A stretch of DNA of 64,000 bases from Paramecium octaurelia. Taxonomy: Eukaryota; Ciliophora; Oligohymenophorea; Peniculida; Parameciidae. Made by a program: the position numbers and the translations under genes. The notes under the pieces are model-generated. The model was given only the letters and a program-made list of their open reading frames with translations. It ran no database searches and was not told the DNA's origin. Positions 25,523 to 37,358 of the stretch are shown in pieces. Where the stretch lies: contig CAJJDP010000057.1 of NCBI GenBank assembly GCA_905182995.1, positions 6,676 through 70,675 on the forward strand, read 5' to 3'. The stretch's first letter is position 1. Every line of letters begins with the position of its first letter.

Positions 25523-26671
25523 TCATTCATTGATGATTAATCTTCTCCTTATCATGAAATTACTTTTTTCATTTTCGATTTATTAAGTTAGCTCTGAATT
25601 CTCTTTTCTTTCGTTTGTGAAGAATTCTAGTGTCTATTTTTTCCTTAATGATCTATTAGTCTATACACTCTTTATTCTGCCTGTATCTACCTTCGGTTTT
25701 GATTTTGCTATTATGTCCTTAGACTTATAACATTTTTATTAATTTTCTAACATCTTCAACTGTCCCAATCTGATCATCTCATCTGAATTTTCACTCACTT
25801 TTTTGGTGATCATCTACTTTAAACCAGTTATCCCCTTGTGACTTTGTTTTAAGGTAGTATTTCTTCGATTATGCCTTTTGATTGAATCTGGAGATAAATT
25901 CTGGAGTAAAGATTCTCAAATTTCATTAGAATTATAATTTATACCTTTGTTTTCAGTTCTATTCGTTAACCAAGCAAATGCAACAGATGCTGCATATTTA
26001 GTTTATATTTTTTCCATCACTAATTCTTTTCGGGTGTTTTCATCTTATTATTATTAATCATCTAAATTTCTTTAAGAATGCATTGGATTTTGTATATCGT
26101 TGGTAGGATCGGTAGATTTTGAATACAAAATTGATTACTTCTTCATTTTATCTGAGGAGTAATTCAAATTTTGCTTTAGTTTGAGTTTCCTCCTTATAAC
26201 ATTAAAAATCGGTTCTAATTTCTTCGCTTTTAATCTCAGAGTGGCTACTTACATCTCCTCTTTTCTCTCCAAAATTTTATCGATGAGTAAAATCCTAAAT
26301 TTAAGTTGCTCTCAATAAATTTACCTTTCTTCAGCTGTAGTCAACGATTTTAAAGATTATATTATTTATGTTTTATCATTGAAATCAGATAGTAAATTAT
26401 AAGCTTCTCTCACTTTTTAACCTTTGATGCCATTTTAAATAGACTTTATTACTTCTTAATTTTTCAAGCTGGCCTTCAATTTGTCATACAATTATCCTCT
26501 TTCCGAAGTTTTAGGAATTGTTGACAGGTCTCCTATTCTTGGAGATTCAACAGGAGAAACTAAAGTTGTAATACTATAAGGAGTTGGATTGTGCGAATGA
26601 ACAGTAAAAGCCTGTGATTTGTGATTTGGACTATAAATTGGTCGAGACAACAATAATTAATCAAAACTCAT
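25523..26671 (-). CDS. Unknown Ser/Lys-rich protein with helical middle
   Basis: 362 aa after two 30-nt introns, both containing an in-frame TGA. The N-terminus is rich in Ser, Pro and Thr (PTPYSITTLVSPVESP), the middle is a charged helix (KILERKEEMQVATLRL), and a short block KYAASVAFAWLTNRT is the only hydrophobic stretch. The C-terminus is basic. No recognised domain. The S/T-P motifs suggest phosphorylation sites, and filament or cytoskeletal association is only a guess. Confidence 0.65.
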
Positions 26672-26708
26672 TTAATTTTAATAATTACTATATTATAATG
26701 CAAATATT

Positions 26709-28388
26709 TCATTCATGATGATCTATACTTTATCGCTTCTTCCCAACTTCTTCACTTAAACTTGTTTAGAATTCTTGGAATGTGATTTCCCCATCCCCAT
26801 TAGCATCAAAAAATTCAAAACATGCAATTATTTCTTCTTAAGAAATGTTTGCCTCAATTCTCTTTAAGAGTAACCCCATTTCATTTTTATCTAATCTTTG
26901 ATCTGCCGATTTATCAAACTAAATTAATCAAAACAAATTTATCACTTTTTTAAATAAATCGAGCAAATTGATTTTATATTTTTAGATTGATAATTTTAAT
27001 TTCTCTATAACATAATTAGCTCTCTCCTCAATAGAACTCTGAGACTTTAATTAATGAGGTAGAATAGACAATTTCTTATGAGACCCCCCTCCTCTTTACT
27101 ATTATTATGGATTGGCATTTGTAACAATCTTTTAAGAAGTATATTAGACTTAATTACCTAGTTATCCTCTAGCCACTTTTTAAACTCTTCAAACTCTATC
27201 TAATTATTCCCATCATCATCAAATTTATTAAATATATATTCAATTTCCTCTCTTGTGATGTCTTTATCTACTTTTTATAGAAATTTCCCCAATTCATTTA
27301 CATCTAAAGCCTTATCCTTTGACATGTCTAAATCTGCAAACAATTTATGAATATCAATTTTCTCTTTACAAATCATCTATCTTATATCATTAATTAAATA
27401 TTGAGCCTTATCTTCCAATTTGTTATTTCCTTTTATAAAATCCTTAATAAAGTTGAAGGACAATTAAATACCGAAAAATATTGACTAATAGCTGGGTGTT
27501 TATAGATCTCTTCCCAGGACATTCGTTTATTCTCATCTGCTTAGAGACATCCAATAATCAAGTCTTAGGTTTCTTATGAGACTTAATTTTTGTCAGTAGG
27601 AAATTTCAGAGGTTAGGTTCTGATATTTTTAAGTAATTCTGCTGGAGATCTGGCTGTCCAGGGAGCTAGACAAGTCTAAAAATGGAATTTACTTTTGCCA
27701 AATAATGCTTCATAGAAGATAAAGCCAATGCTCCATACATCTGTTTTTGAATTGTATCTCTTGTGATCCAAGATTTGAGGACTCATGTATAATGGAGTAC
27801 CAACCATTGAAGCCATCATTGTTTTTTTAAAATTATCCACACATTTTGCAAATCCGAAATCTGCTAGTTTATAAGTCTTTTATAAATTTTTAAACTTACT
27901 TATTTGTCAATTAAAATATTTGCTGGTTTGAGATCTCTATGAATTATACCATTTTTTATGAGGTGTGTAAATCCATTAAGTACATCCACCAAGAATTTGA
28001 TTGCTTCCTTTTCTGGGAGTAACTTTCTTTTTTTTAAAAGTCTTAAAGTAAAATATAATAATTTACTCGTCAAAATCCCCTCCATCACAGTATTCTTAAA
28101 CAATATAATAATTATTGTTTGTTTCCATGACATCTAGCAATTAGACGATATTGGGACTTTTTAATTTCTGCATAATTTTAATTTCCTAAATCAGTCCCTC
28201 CCTAAGATAATCATCCCTATATTATTAAATAGGTAAAATTACGCATTGATTACAGATTTGCTTAACATTTTAATGGCTACTTTTTCTCCAGTTTTTTCGT
28301 TTGTTCCTTTAAAAACTTCAGCATAGGATCCTTAACCAATTCTATCTTTCACATTAAAAATATATTTGTCTATTCTTTTATCTGTCAT
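26709..28388 (-). CDS. Calcium-dependent protein kinase (CDPK-type): kinase plus EF-hands
   Basis: 506 aa after six introns (23-29 nt); whole-codon arithmetic holds. The kinase domain has GQGSYAEVFKG, VAIKML, catalytic IIHRDLKPAN, DFGFAK in place of the usual DFG-hydrophobic, and GTPLYMSPQI. A helical linker leads to a C-terminal EF-hand module with at least three readable loops (DLDMSKDKALDVNE, FDDDGNNQIEFEEF, FFDANGDGEITFQEF) and a weaker one (DKSADQRLDKNE). Known: CDPKs are Ca2+-activated Ser/Thr kinases of plants, ciliates and apicomplexans. PQI replaces the usual APE motif. The stop lies 37 bp from the start of the next minus-strand gene. Confidence 0.92.
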
Positions 28389-28473
28389 CAAAATTAAATA
28401 ATTTTTTTGATTAAATATCAATATATTATTATTAATTTGTGCATTATTATCTAATTAATGTACGAAAAGATAA

Positions 28474-29102
28474 TCACTTAGAGCCCTTCTTGGCTGTATT
28501 ACTAACATAGGGTTTGGCATGGGATCCTGGTAAACCTGCTGCTCTCCAAAGTGTTTTAAAGTTTCTCTAACTCTTGGACCTCTTAATAAAATGTTCCTGT
28601 TCCTAAAAATTCATATTTATCCTTAACACCAGTTGGATTTTATTATGTTAACTAATCAAAAGTTATGTCCTTTACCCAGCAACAAGAATTCTTTTTCTTG
28701 CAGTCTCTGTAAATCCTAATGCACAAACATTGATCTTTGGAACATTTAGTAATCGAATGCTATCAAATTGCTTTATTCATAATAATTACTCATCCGTGAC
28801 AGTGCCAACAACAACCAATGTTCTAGTTTTGTCTTTAGCTGTATTAATTAATTTTACAAGCCTGCTTATACTAATTGGATATTTGTCTGTTCTAGTTAAT
28901 TGAATTCTTCTTAAAACAGTTGCATTAAAATTAGAATCTGTTCTTATTGCTCAGAATTTGTATAACTAATATAAAATGCGAATAATCGAATTACTTTTAT
29001 CAATAATTTCAAATAAAGATTTGTGGATGTTATTTTTCTAACTGCATTCTTTACACTCTAGTCTTTTTATAAGCATCAAGTCCCTAGCGTTGGATTATGC
29101 AT
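28474..29102 (-). pseudogene. Ribosomal protein eL18 pseudogene
   Basis: Most of eL18 can be recognised in pieces: TNLYLKLLIK, ATVLRRIQLTRTDKYPIS, VVVGTVTD, VPKINVCALGFTETARKRI, DITFDQL, LLRGPRVRETLKHFG, and the tail PGSHAKPYV. Two normal short introns are still visible. The frame is broken in several ways: a TGA replaces the Leu expected in the LYKFLA block (near 28892), one base is missing after AG in the LVAG region, the frame shifts again before LLRGPR, and again after KHFG. No usable start precedes the N-terminal block. Known: ribosomal genes in Paramecium are often kept in several copies after genome duplications. This is a decaying copy; an intact one must exist elsewhere. Confidence 0.82.
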
Positions 29103-29195
29103 ATTAGCTACTATTATTAAAATAAATATAACTTTATTTAATTTATGGTTTAAGAAATCAATTCTTTAACATTATTATCAAACGAAATAAATTAC

Positions 29196-29838
29196 TCATA
29201 AAGCCTTTCCTTTAGCTTTTTTTGCATTCCCTTGGGGAATTGTCTCCTTATTTTATTGCTGAGGTTATTCAGGTTTTTTCTACTCTTCTCCAATTGATTC
29301 ACTAAAATAAATTATATAATACGCTGCATTCTTAGCATTCAAATTTTTACTACTTTTGTTTTTGCGAACTAAAAATAAAGCTCCTATGATTCCAATATTA
29401 AAAATTATTTACAGATATTCTCTATCAATATCCCTAATAAACAATTATAATTTTCAAATACACTTATTTTGAGTAAATTAAAGGATTGTGAGCATATCCA
29501 GTAATTATCACTGTTAGAAATGCTAGCAAATACCCAGCCTTTTGGAATCCTATTCCAACAGCAAATCCAAGCAATGTCTATGTTATACCAAAGCCGAGGA
29601 TTATGTTTGGTGTGTATTGAATAAAATTAGCTGGTTTCTTATTTATTAAGTTATTTGATACAAATGTTTCGATATTCTCTAAGGGTGATCCAATTAGATT
29701 TTTTGCATATGCATAAAATACTGGGTATCGTATGTTAACATAGTGGATGTAGGAATCTTAATGAAAAAATTAAGAGAATCCTGCATGTACATACAAGATG
29801 GCCAAGAGGATTCTGCCAATATATTTAGATAGCCTCAT
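29196..29838 (-). CDS. DoxX-like integral membrane protein
   Basis: 204 aa with one 28-nt intron. Opens GRILLAILYVHAGFSQF, typical of the DoxX/SURF4-like fold, and has three to four hydrophobic segments in all (NIILGFGITQTLLGFAVGI, LLAFLTVIITGYAHNP, FNIGIIGALFLV). The C-terminal tail is polar and Gln/Lys-rich (KKAKGKAL at the end). Known: DoxX-like proteins are small four-helix membrane proteins of varied or unknown role. The start codon lies 39 bp from that of the plus-strand ER protein, so the two share a divergent promoter. Confidence 0.65.
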
Positions 29839-29877
29839 TAATATATAATATTGAATTAATTATATTAAGTCGTTTTA
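29839..29877. promoter_or_regulatory. Very short divergent promoter
   Basis: Only 39 bp separate the start codons of the DoxX-like gene (-) and the thioredoxin-like gene (+). Both 5' leaders and both core promoters must fit here or overlap the coding sequence. No individual element is recognised. Confidence 0.45.
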
Positions 29878-30379
29878 ATGATTTTAGTACTATTGGTAAA
29901 TCTAATTTTGGCAACCGGTAAACTAAAGTAACATCATTTGAACCATTAAGTGATGTTTAAAAGAGAAAATGATGTAGTTGTTTTAGATGCCTCAAATTTT
30001 GATGCAGCATTGATGAGATTCGAAGTATTATTAGTTGATTTCTATGCACCTTGGTGTCCACATTGGTAAATCGATATGTATATGTAGCCAAAAATTAATG
30101 CCTTAATTTGAGGAAGCTGCCACTATATTAAAATAAAGAAAAAGCAAAATTAATTTAGCCAAAGTTGATTGCACTAAAGAATCGTATCTGTGTCACGAAT
30201 CTGAAGTTAGAGGATATCCTACTCTTCGAGTTTTCTATCATGACAAAAGGTTTCCTTATCTCGGCGACAGAACCTCACATGGAATTGTAGATTTTATGGA
30301 AAAGCACTTAAAGTAAGAAGAAGAAAAAGAAAAATAAATGTTGGGATATAGACATAGACATTAAGAGGACTTACCTTGA
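29878..30379 (+). CDS. Secreted/ER thioredoxin-domain protein (PDI family), CPHC active site
   Basis: 159 aa with one 22-nt intron. A clear signal peptide (MILVLLLVNLILATG) is followed by one thioredoxin domain: VLDASNFD, VDFYAPWCPHC, AKVDCTK and the cis-Pro segment GYPTLRVF. The intron interrupts the codon of the second active-site Cys; only the spliced message encodes CPHC, and retention would shift the frame. Known: CXXC thioredoxin domains in the ER make or reshuffle disulphides. The C-terminus is charged, without a KDEL-type signal, so it may be secreted or kept by a partner. Single-domain length is usual for PDI-like short forms. Confidence 0.9.
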
Positions 30380-30427
30380 ACCATAATTATTTGAGCAAAC
30401 ACAAAGTTAAAACATAATTTAACAAAA

Positions 30428-31941
30428 TCATGGTGTATGTTCTTCAAAGTTTTGTAACTCTTGTTCAATCTATGCTTAATCTTCATCACCAACTGCATTT
30501 CCTATTAAATCTGTATCATCTTGTAACATTTAGTCCTCAGATACGCCTCCCCTATTTATTGATGAGATTATCTAGAATACATACAACATGATTATACATT
30601 CCAATCCTTTGAAACTTAAAAACTAACGACACTTCTACCAACCTGAATAGCCATGTTATTATTCGTATCAACTGACATCAAAGCAGGTGTTTTTAATAGA
30701 ACTAAAGTTCCAAACTTTGATTACTAATCTTCAATCACAAAACCAGCTATTATTATTCAGATAACATTTACAATTTATAAATTTAATTATAGCATGGCAT
30801 CTAGATACAGATATATCTGTTATCCTTACATCTGAATCATGACCTCTTCCTAGTTTTATTTGTTGTTTCTATGCAAAACTGATTATGTGAGTTCCTTTAC
30901 TCTTGTTACGTTCTCTACTCAAGATTTCCAAAGTAATGTATGGAGCATCAGGCTTGGGTATAATTATGGTCTCAAAAATTCTGTCCTGATATCTTATTCT
31001 ACCTAGATATCTAATATTATCATAATTACTAGGAATAATGGCCTTACATACTTCGCAATCAAATTATCTCCATTGAAATGAAACCGAAAACTTGGTTGTT
31101 TTAGGGGATAGCTTACTAACTAACCATGTTTATAGACATTATATATGTATGTATTTAACAGATCCTTAGCATTTGCAACAATCAATCAATGGATTGTCCT
31201 TATTTGTTTAGGAATCATTGTAGCATATTCTGCAACATGGCTCCTCTGATTGACTTCTTTTATCATCTTCCTAAGTGTGAATGTTCATTGTATTTAAACA
31301 TTTCTCTGAAACATATTTCTACAATTCTGGTTCTAAACTCCCTTTATTCGCACTGTTATTATCAACAGAACATTTGATTTCTCTTATTCGAAATCTCACT
31401 CTCCCCAATTTCACATAATCTCCTTCTTTTAAATCATATCCCTTTTATTAATCATTATTATTTCTTACTTATCCATCGGATAATTTACTTTTGGTTGATT
31501 TTACAACTATCCATGGGCAGTTGTCATTCAATCCTTCTTGATCTTCTGCCTTCGAGATCTTCAAACTAGTTTCAACTTAATATTTTGAAAATTAGCGTGT
31601 CAATTTAAGTAATTCCATGACATCTGGCTGATTTTAGAATTACTATATCAATAATCTTATTTGCTACTTATAACTCTTCTTTTGTTTAGATAATTTTTAT
31701 ATTTTCTTTTTAACGAATTAATCTCACTAGATTAAGTTGCTTAATTACTTAATTATGTATTTGTTTTGATTTGACCTTTTATAACATTCTTGTTTTCATA
31801 ATCAAATAAACCATGAGAATCGCGATTCCAAGTGAAATGTTTTATTGTTCTTTTATTATTTTTAAAACATTCTTACAATGAAACAGGTGAAACTTTGTTT
31901 GCATTTCTGATATCATCCTAACTAGAAACACAATTCCCCAT
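30428..31941 (-). CDS. RING-CH (RINGv) E3-like protein with FHA domain
   Basis: 476 aa after three introns (32, 25, 26 nt). The start MGNCVSS is a strong N-myristoylation motif. Around residues 170-210 lies an FHA-like stretch (YDLKEGDYVKLGRVRFRI). A RING-CH finger follows (CCRICYND..LIDCCKCQGSVKY..HIQCLQTWL..CEVC), spacing C4HC3. A second FHA core comes next (IKLGRGHDSDVRITDISVS, then FGTLVLL), completed only after splicing. The tail is acidic. Known: RING-CH domains are ubiquitin ligases, mostly in membrane proteins, and FHA domains bind phosphothreonine. Inference: a phospho-dependent, membrane-tethered ligase. No transmembrane helix is seen, so the lipid anchor may replace it. Confidence 0.88.
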
Positions 31942-32829
31942 TTATTAATTTTATATAATTATATTCTTTCAAATAAATTATATATGAAACTCTTTATAAT
32001 TATTTAAGAATATGGCACCTAAATCGAATTAAATTTATGCAAAAAATGTAAATTTAACCACAGAACCTTCTTCTTTGACTATTGTTAGGAGAAATCGATA
32101 ACATTGTTATTATATTTCTGCTTTTGTTGTGAAGTAAATTCCAAATTTAAAAATCGTCCTAAATAAAAAAACAAAATACACAGTAAAATCAAAATCAATA
32201 TTCTTAAATGATTTTCATATATTGTTAAATGTCAGAATCAATATTCTTAATAAAAATCTCAAATGTTATAACCAATGAGTAGTGGTGTAGATGCAATTTA
32301 GAAACAACCAATAAATAGAAGGGTTGCCCATCACGTAAACATTTCCATTTCTTCAAATATTGATTTGTAATTTATAGCTGAAATTATCAAAAAACATTAT
32401 ATAGATTACTTTATGTTAAATTGGCTATTATACTATTCTAAGTCATAATAAGAATTAAATCTGAAAAGGATTATAAATATTCATTTATATTATAATTCAT
32501 TTAATAATTGTTGAGATATAATGAACTAATGTTCAAATCTTATTCATTTGAATGATTTATGATTTGTTGATTAAGTGAAAAAGGAAGTGCTATGAGAAAT
32601 ACTATAATTATTTACGCAAGAAATATCTAATATTTCCCATAATTACAAATTATGCTAGATTACACTATTTTTCTACTTATCCTGTATTTTATTTAAGATT
32701 TCATGGATATTGCAATTGCAAATTAAGATTTGGTAATAATTGAAGCAGAATAAATATTATAATATTATAAAAACGAAGAGAGATAGTAAGTTGACATAGG
32801 TTACATAGTTAAAAATAATAATATTAAAA
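31942..32829. other. Spacer with two weak short ORFs
   Basis: Two overlapping TGA-closed plus-strand frames (32012-32278, 88 codons; 32275-32514, 79 codons) could be small genes, the second starting MSSGVDAIQKQP. Neither has a recognisable domain or a clear intron, and composition is close to background. The rest is AT-rich non-coding DNA. Confidence 0.35.
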
Positions 32830-35727
32830 TCAGGAGGGCAATATCATTTAATGTTATTCTTCAATTAATTGCATCATTTGAGTGTAGGTTGTTGTTTTGA
32901 TGTAGGGTTTTTCATTGAAAAATTGTTTGAGCCTTTCGTTTTGAATAAAGGTCTGATTTTTAAATAGAATAATAAAGTCTAATTTCTCATCGTATATACT
33001 ATTTACAAATGAACCTCCTCTAGCTATTATTCGAGCTTTAAAAGTTTCCAATTCTACATCAGATATTTAGTGATTTAAACAATAGGGATAGAAAGACTTA
33101 TGTTAAAATATCCATAATTTTGGTAACTAGTATAATAATTCTTCTTCTAAAGATAACAAATCATCTTAATTCACAGTCTCATTAATTTTCATATTATCAC
33201 AAATATCTTTAAGAGCCAGATCGTCAATCAATTCGAAATAGGAATCGCCAAACCTATCATAGAATTTATTGACTTCATTCATGATAGCCAAAGGGGCAAA
33301 CAAAATAAATCTGGGTGCAATATTAACTAATTATGATCTTCTAATGCATTCAATAATCCATTAAGGTCTAATAATAGTAGTAGGGAATTTCTCAATAATT
33401 GAATTTACTCTAAAATCTATAATCGAAGCCACCACATGAGTGACACTTTCTACAATGTAATTTTATATGCAAGTTCCTCCTTGGGCTAAAACTATAGATT
33501 CTAAATATTATTTATTATAATCTTCTTCTAAATTCACAATAAAAAATTCGCATCCTACAAACAGGTTGGATTCTTTTGTGATATTTCTTGGATCTAATCC
33601 TTGATATTCTGTCATTATGGTAATCTATTTAGAATGGGCCCCACCTTTCTTTAAGGGTTATTTTCTCTATTTAGCTTATCTAATAGGTCTATCCTCATTT
33701 TCAACCTCATCATCTGTTTATTTATCATTATCTTCCTTATCATTCTTTTTTTTGAGATTCTTTGTGTATTATGAATCATTAATCATACTTGATAAATCTT
33801 GCATGGTCATCATTTCATACCAATCTTTATCCATTCTTGTCTTGTAACATCTTGGAAATCTAAGGGTGTAATCAGTTGGGAAAGTATTCGACTTTGTGAT
33901 TTCTGCAGCTTTAACTTCAAATATAATAGAATGAGCTGGATTATTAATATATACATCTGGTCTATCATTAACTCCAGGATTCCAATTTTATGGTATGTAA
34001 TTAGGTTTCTACTTCTTAATCCAATGATTTCTTAATTTATTTCTGATTGTTGATAATTCATTATCAGTGAAACCAGTTCCAACTTTTACAAAAGGCAATA
34101 TTACACTATTAGTTGGTTGGTTCTTATCTATTTTTTAAGCTAATCCCATTAAGAAATGTGTAATCCTATCAAATTCATCAAAAGTCTCCACTCTATGTGA
34201 TTATGTTCCAAAATACCCACCAATTACCAATAAATCGCAATTATCTGTCATATTTTCAACGTAATCTCCTTTCATCTTAACCCATTTAGTAGATCTTTCA
34301 TTTGGTAAGTATTAAGAATCCATCTATTTAATTATGATGCCTTCTTAATTTCTTTCAATGGCCATATCAAATTATTAAATAAGTTCTTCAAAAGATTTAA
34401 TAGTTGCAGCTTAAACTACTTCTAATTAGTTTGGAATAGGTACAATAATTCTTTATAATAAGCTTCTTCGAGTAGCTAAAGGAGCACTCATAGTGTTGAC
34501 TTCTTGCCCTTAGTATGTTTTGAGATAAAGGATATCAAAAATCTTATAGCAAAGACCAAAGGCATCATCATTTACGTCTTTACTTAGAGCAACAGTTTTA
34601 TTCAAACCAAACCTAACATTGTCTCCAGTTTCTTTATTTACAACTATAATTTCTCCATCCAAAATTGCACATTATGCTTAAACACTTTATCTTACAATAT
34701 CTCCTAATTTATCCTTATATAAATATGTGTAATCATTGGAATTTCTAGTAAAAAATCTGATGACTTCAGGAGTGAAATGACATTATATTCTTTCTCCATC
34801 AAACTTGGTTTCAACCAATAATTCTTTGCCTTCAATTAACTTTCTTATTTCTTCAGGTGATTTCTTAGCCGCCAACATTGGCTTGATGGCATGAAATATT
34901 CTTAACACATTTTTAAGAGTGTGGTTTTGATCAACAAATTCTTTACATACTTCCTTTAGCGATGATGTTGCATTATAATATTCAGGAGCATCTTTATGAA
35001 ACAATTACAAAAGCTTCTCATATTTCAAACCTATTTTTAAGTCCTTCAATATAATTCTGATTATCCAGAGTATCTCATCAGCTGTACACACCTTTATTAA
35101 ATCAACTATCACTAATTCCTATTCTTTAGTGTCTTAAGCTTTAACTAAATTGTCTAGCAATGAGTCCACTTCTGATATTGTTATTATGCTGTCTTTTCTG
35201 CAATAATCCTTAATCACATTATGCACAACCATGGGAAAATCACCAACCGGAGCCCCATAGGGTTACATACTTGCTTATTTATAATTGGCCATTCTATGAT
35301 AATCATCATCTGACAATCCTAAGGCAGATCTAAATAATTTAGCCAGGTTCTTTTCTTATAATTTATAGACTCCTCTATCCCTATCTTGAAATGGAATAAT
35401 TAGCCTCATTATTATATAAGTGTGTTCAGGTATTCTAGGAGGTTTAAAAAAGAATTAAGTCAAAACATCCAGGAGCTCACTTTTCTTCTTTCCTCTTACT
35501 TTACTCATCCTATCAAAAAAGCATCTCAACACATCAAATTTTACTCTTATTGGACCTACTGTAGAATTTACATTCACTTTTTATTAATCCTATTATTCTT
35601 TGTTTTGTTTGTTGGTTTCTTCTACTTTCTCCTTTATTTCCTTTGCAAACTCATGTACTTCTTTCTATTCTCTTCTTTCTTCTTCTTCGTCTTAAATCTC
35701 TTCGTCTATGAAATTCTCCTGCTGCAT
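32830..35727 (-). CDS. LIG4: DNA ligase IV (NHEJ ligase)
   Basis: 965 aa in one uninterrupted TGA-free frame. The DNA-binding N-terminus has VKFDVLRCFFDRM and PPRIPEHTYIIMRLIIP; WIIRIILKDLKIG and FHKDAPEYY are characteristic of ligase IV. The adenylation motif is ETKFDGERI with the active-site Lys. EGIIIK and WVKMKGDY complete the catalytic core, and FLMGLA and VKVGTGF follow. After a charged linker a BRCT region (NLFVGCEFFIVN, GGTCIQNYIVESVTHVV, PQWIIECI) and a second, partial one lie at the C-terminus, as in the XRCC4-binding tail. Known: with XRCC4 it seals double-strand breaks; in Paramecium this is required for precise excision of internal eliminated sequences. The antisense ORFs here are shadows. 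Confidence 0.96.
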
Positions 35728-35858
35728 AATCAGAAATTGATAAGAATATAATTTTTTTATTGAAATTTGATTAATTGTAATTTTTAATCATGTAATTAAA
35801 AGTAAATTAATACTCATATAAAATTTAATAAATTTTATTTACATTTTATTGTTCTATT

Positions 35859-37307
35859 ATGAATTTTTGTGAATTCATCTAACTCACTGTTGAAAGCGAA
35901 GATAAATTAGAGGAAATAAGAATAGCATTGGCTCGTTTAGAAATGTTTGAACTTAACACAGGTATCCATCTGATTGTTATATTGAGTGTACAAAAGACTT
36001 GATTAGCCAAGATAAAGTGCATTGAAAGAAGACTAGATAATTGAATTTTTGGACGATAACAACGTTTAAATTAACTAGGACGAGTTAAATTATATTTTTA
36101 GAGTTTTGGATGTTGATAGAGACAACTTTATAACATTGGCAGAGTAACTTTTTATTCATTAATTCAAAGTTTCTAATAAGTAATCTTACCAAAAACTAAT
36201 GACTAAGTGAAAGACCAAGCACTGAATCATAAATCCTATGAAATGCCTTAAAGTATGCTCTTACCAAAAGAGGTTGAAGCTACGTTAACGGCATTCTTCG
36301 AACAATTAAAAACCAACTATAAGTAGGAATTGTTTTCATTTTTAGCCAATATCAAAACATTTCAGATCCAATCAACCTTGGTGAATTAGGTATTTTCGAA
36401 AACGAAAATTTAATCACCCAAGATTCCCTTAAAAATTGGCTACAAACAATTGAATAAGAGATTGACGATTAAATTCTAGATAAATTCCTAATCATAATTG
36501 ATGGAAATCCCAACAACCTCTAAAATTTGATTGATTAAATCTATTAATAAATAGAGTAATAAGAAAATTAGCCAAATGAAGACCCAAAATAGGCCTAAGA
36601 ACAATAAGGGGAATAGCCAGCAGAAAATCAAATAGAAGTTCAAGATGTTAATTACTCTTAATAGGATTTGTAGAAGAGTGATGCTCTCCAAGAATCATTT
36701 AATCCTTCTTAAACTTAAAAATAGGAATAGAAGAAAGAACAATAATAAGATCAAATAGCTCAATCAAAAGTTCTATAAGAGAGTTAGTCTTATTAGGCAG
36801 ATAGTCCTTTGTTGAATTATTACCATTAACAAATTAAGGATGAAGAAGATAAAATTAAAAAGTTGTGTGAAGAATTAAACATTCCTAATATCTATACATA
36901 AAAGAGAGAGGAATCAACTTTGATCAAATATTATGAAAAAGAAATTGCTAGAGAATAGGAAACCTATAATAAACTATTATCAGAATCAAAAGTATCAGGT
37001 GCTCCATCTAAACTATCGAAGTCCAATTTCACTCCAGATCCATTATACTTAGATGAATATTAAAAAGAACTCATTCGCATTGATAATGAAATCAGGAAGG
37101 AAGCAACCAACCTTAGCTTACTCTAATCAAAAGTTGATATAAGCAGTGGATTATCAACCAGTTATTTAAAGTAATATTGAGATTTAACTTTAAGGTATGA
37201 AAGTCCAAGCAAAATTTAAGAATCCTACCTTTATAACAATCTTTCAGGATAAAAGGTATATATATAAAAGTTATTTTTTATAGAAATAATTTGGTTTATA
37301 TAAATGA
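35859..37307 (+). CDS. EF-hand protein with Gln-rich coiled-coil tail
   Basis: 440 aa after five introns (23-28 nt). The EF-hand loop DVDRDNFITLAEFQQ is complete only when the 26-nt intron is removed; a second, degenerate one precedes it (FLDDNNVQINQDE). PQSMLLPKEVEATLTAFF follows. The second half is a Gln/Glu-rich helical region (KDEEDKIKKLCEELN) likely to form a coiled coil. The last two introns extend the protein past an apparent TGA at 37178 to the true end at 37307. Known: EF-hands bind Ca2+. Function unknown; Ca2+-dependent cytoskeletal roles are common for such ciliate proteins. Confidence 0.78.
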
Positions 37308-37358
37308 TTATTCATATAATTATTATCAATAATTTATAAAATAATTCTCAAACTTAAA

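Noticed and set aside
33617..34035. Two plus-strand ORFs
   Set aside because: Antisense shadows of the ligase IV C-terminal half.
35422..35751. Plus-strand 109-residue hydrophobic ORF
   Set aside because: It is the antisense of the charged N-terminus of ligase IV, whose minus-strand frame is continuous and conserved.
37178..37180. TGA as the end of the EF-hand gene
   Set aside because: It lies inside a 24-nt GT..AG intron; downstream sequence continues with coding character and another intron to 37307.
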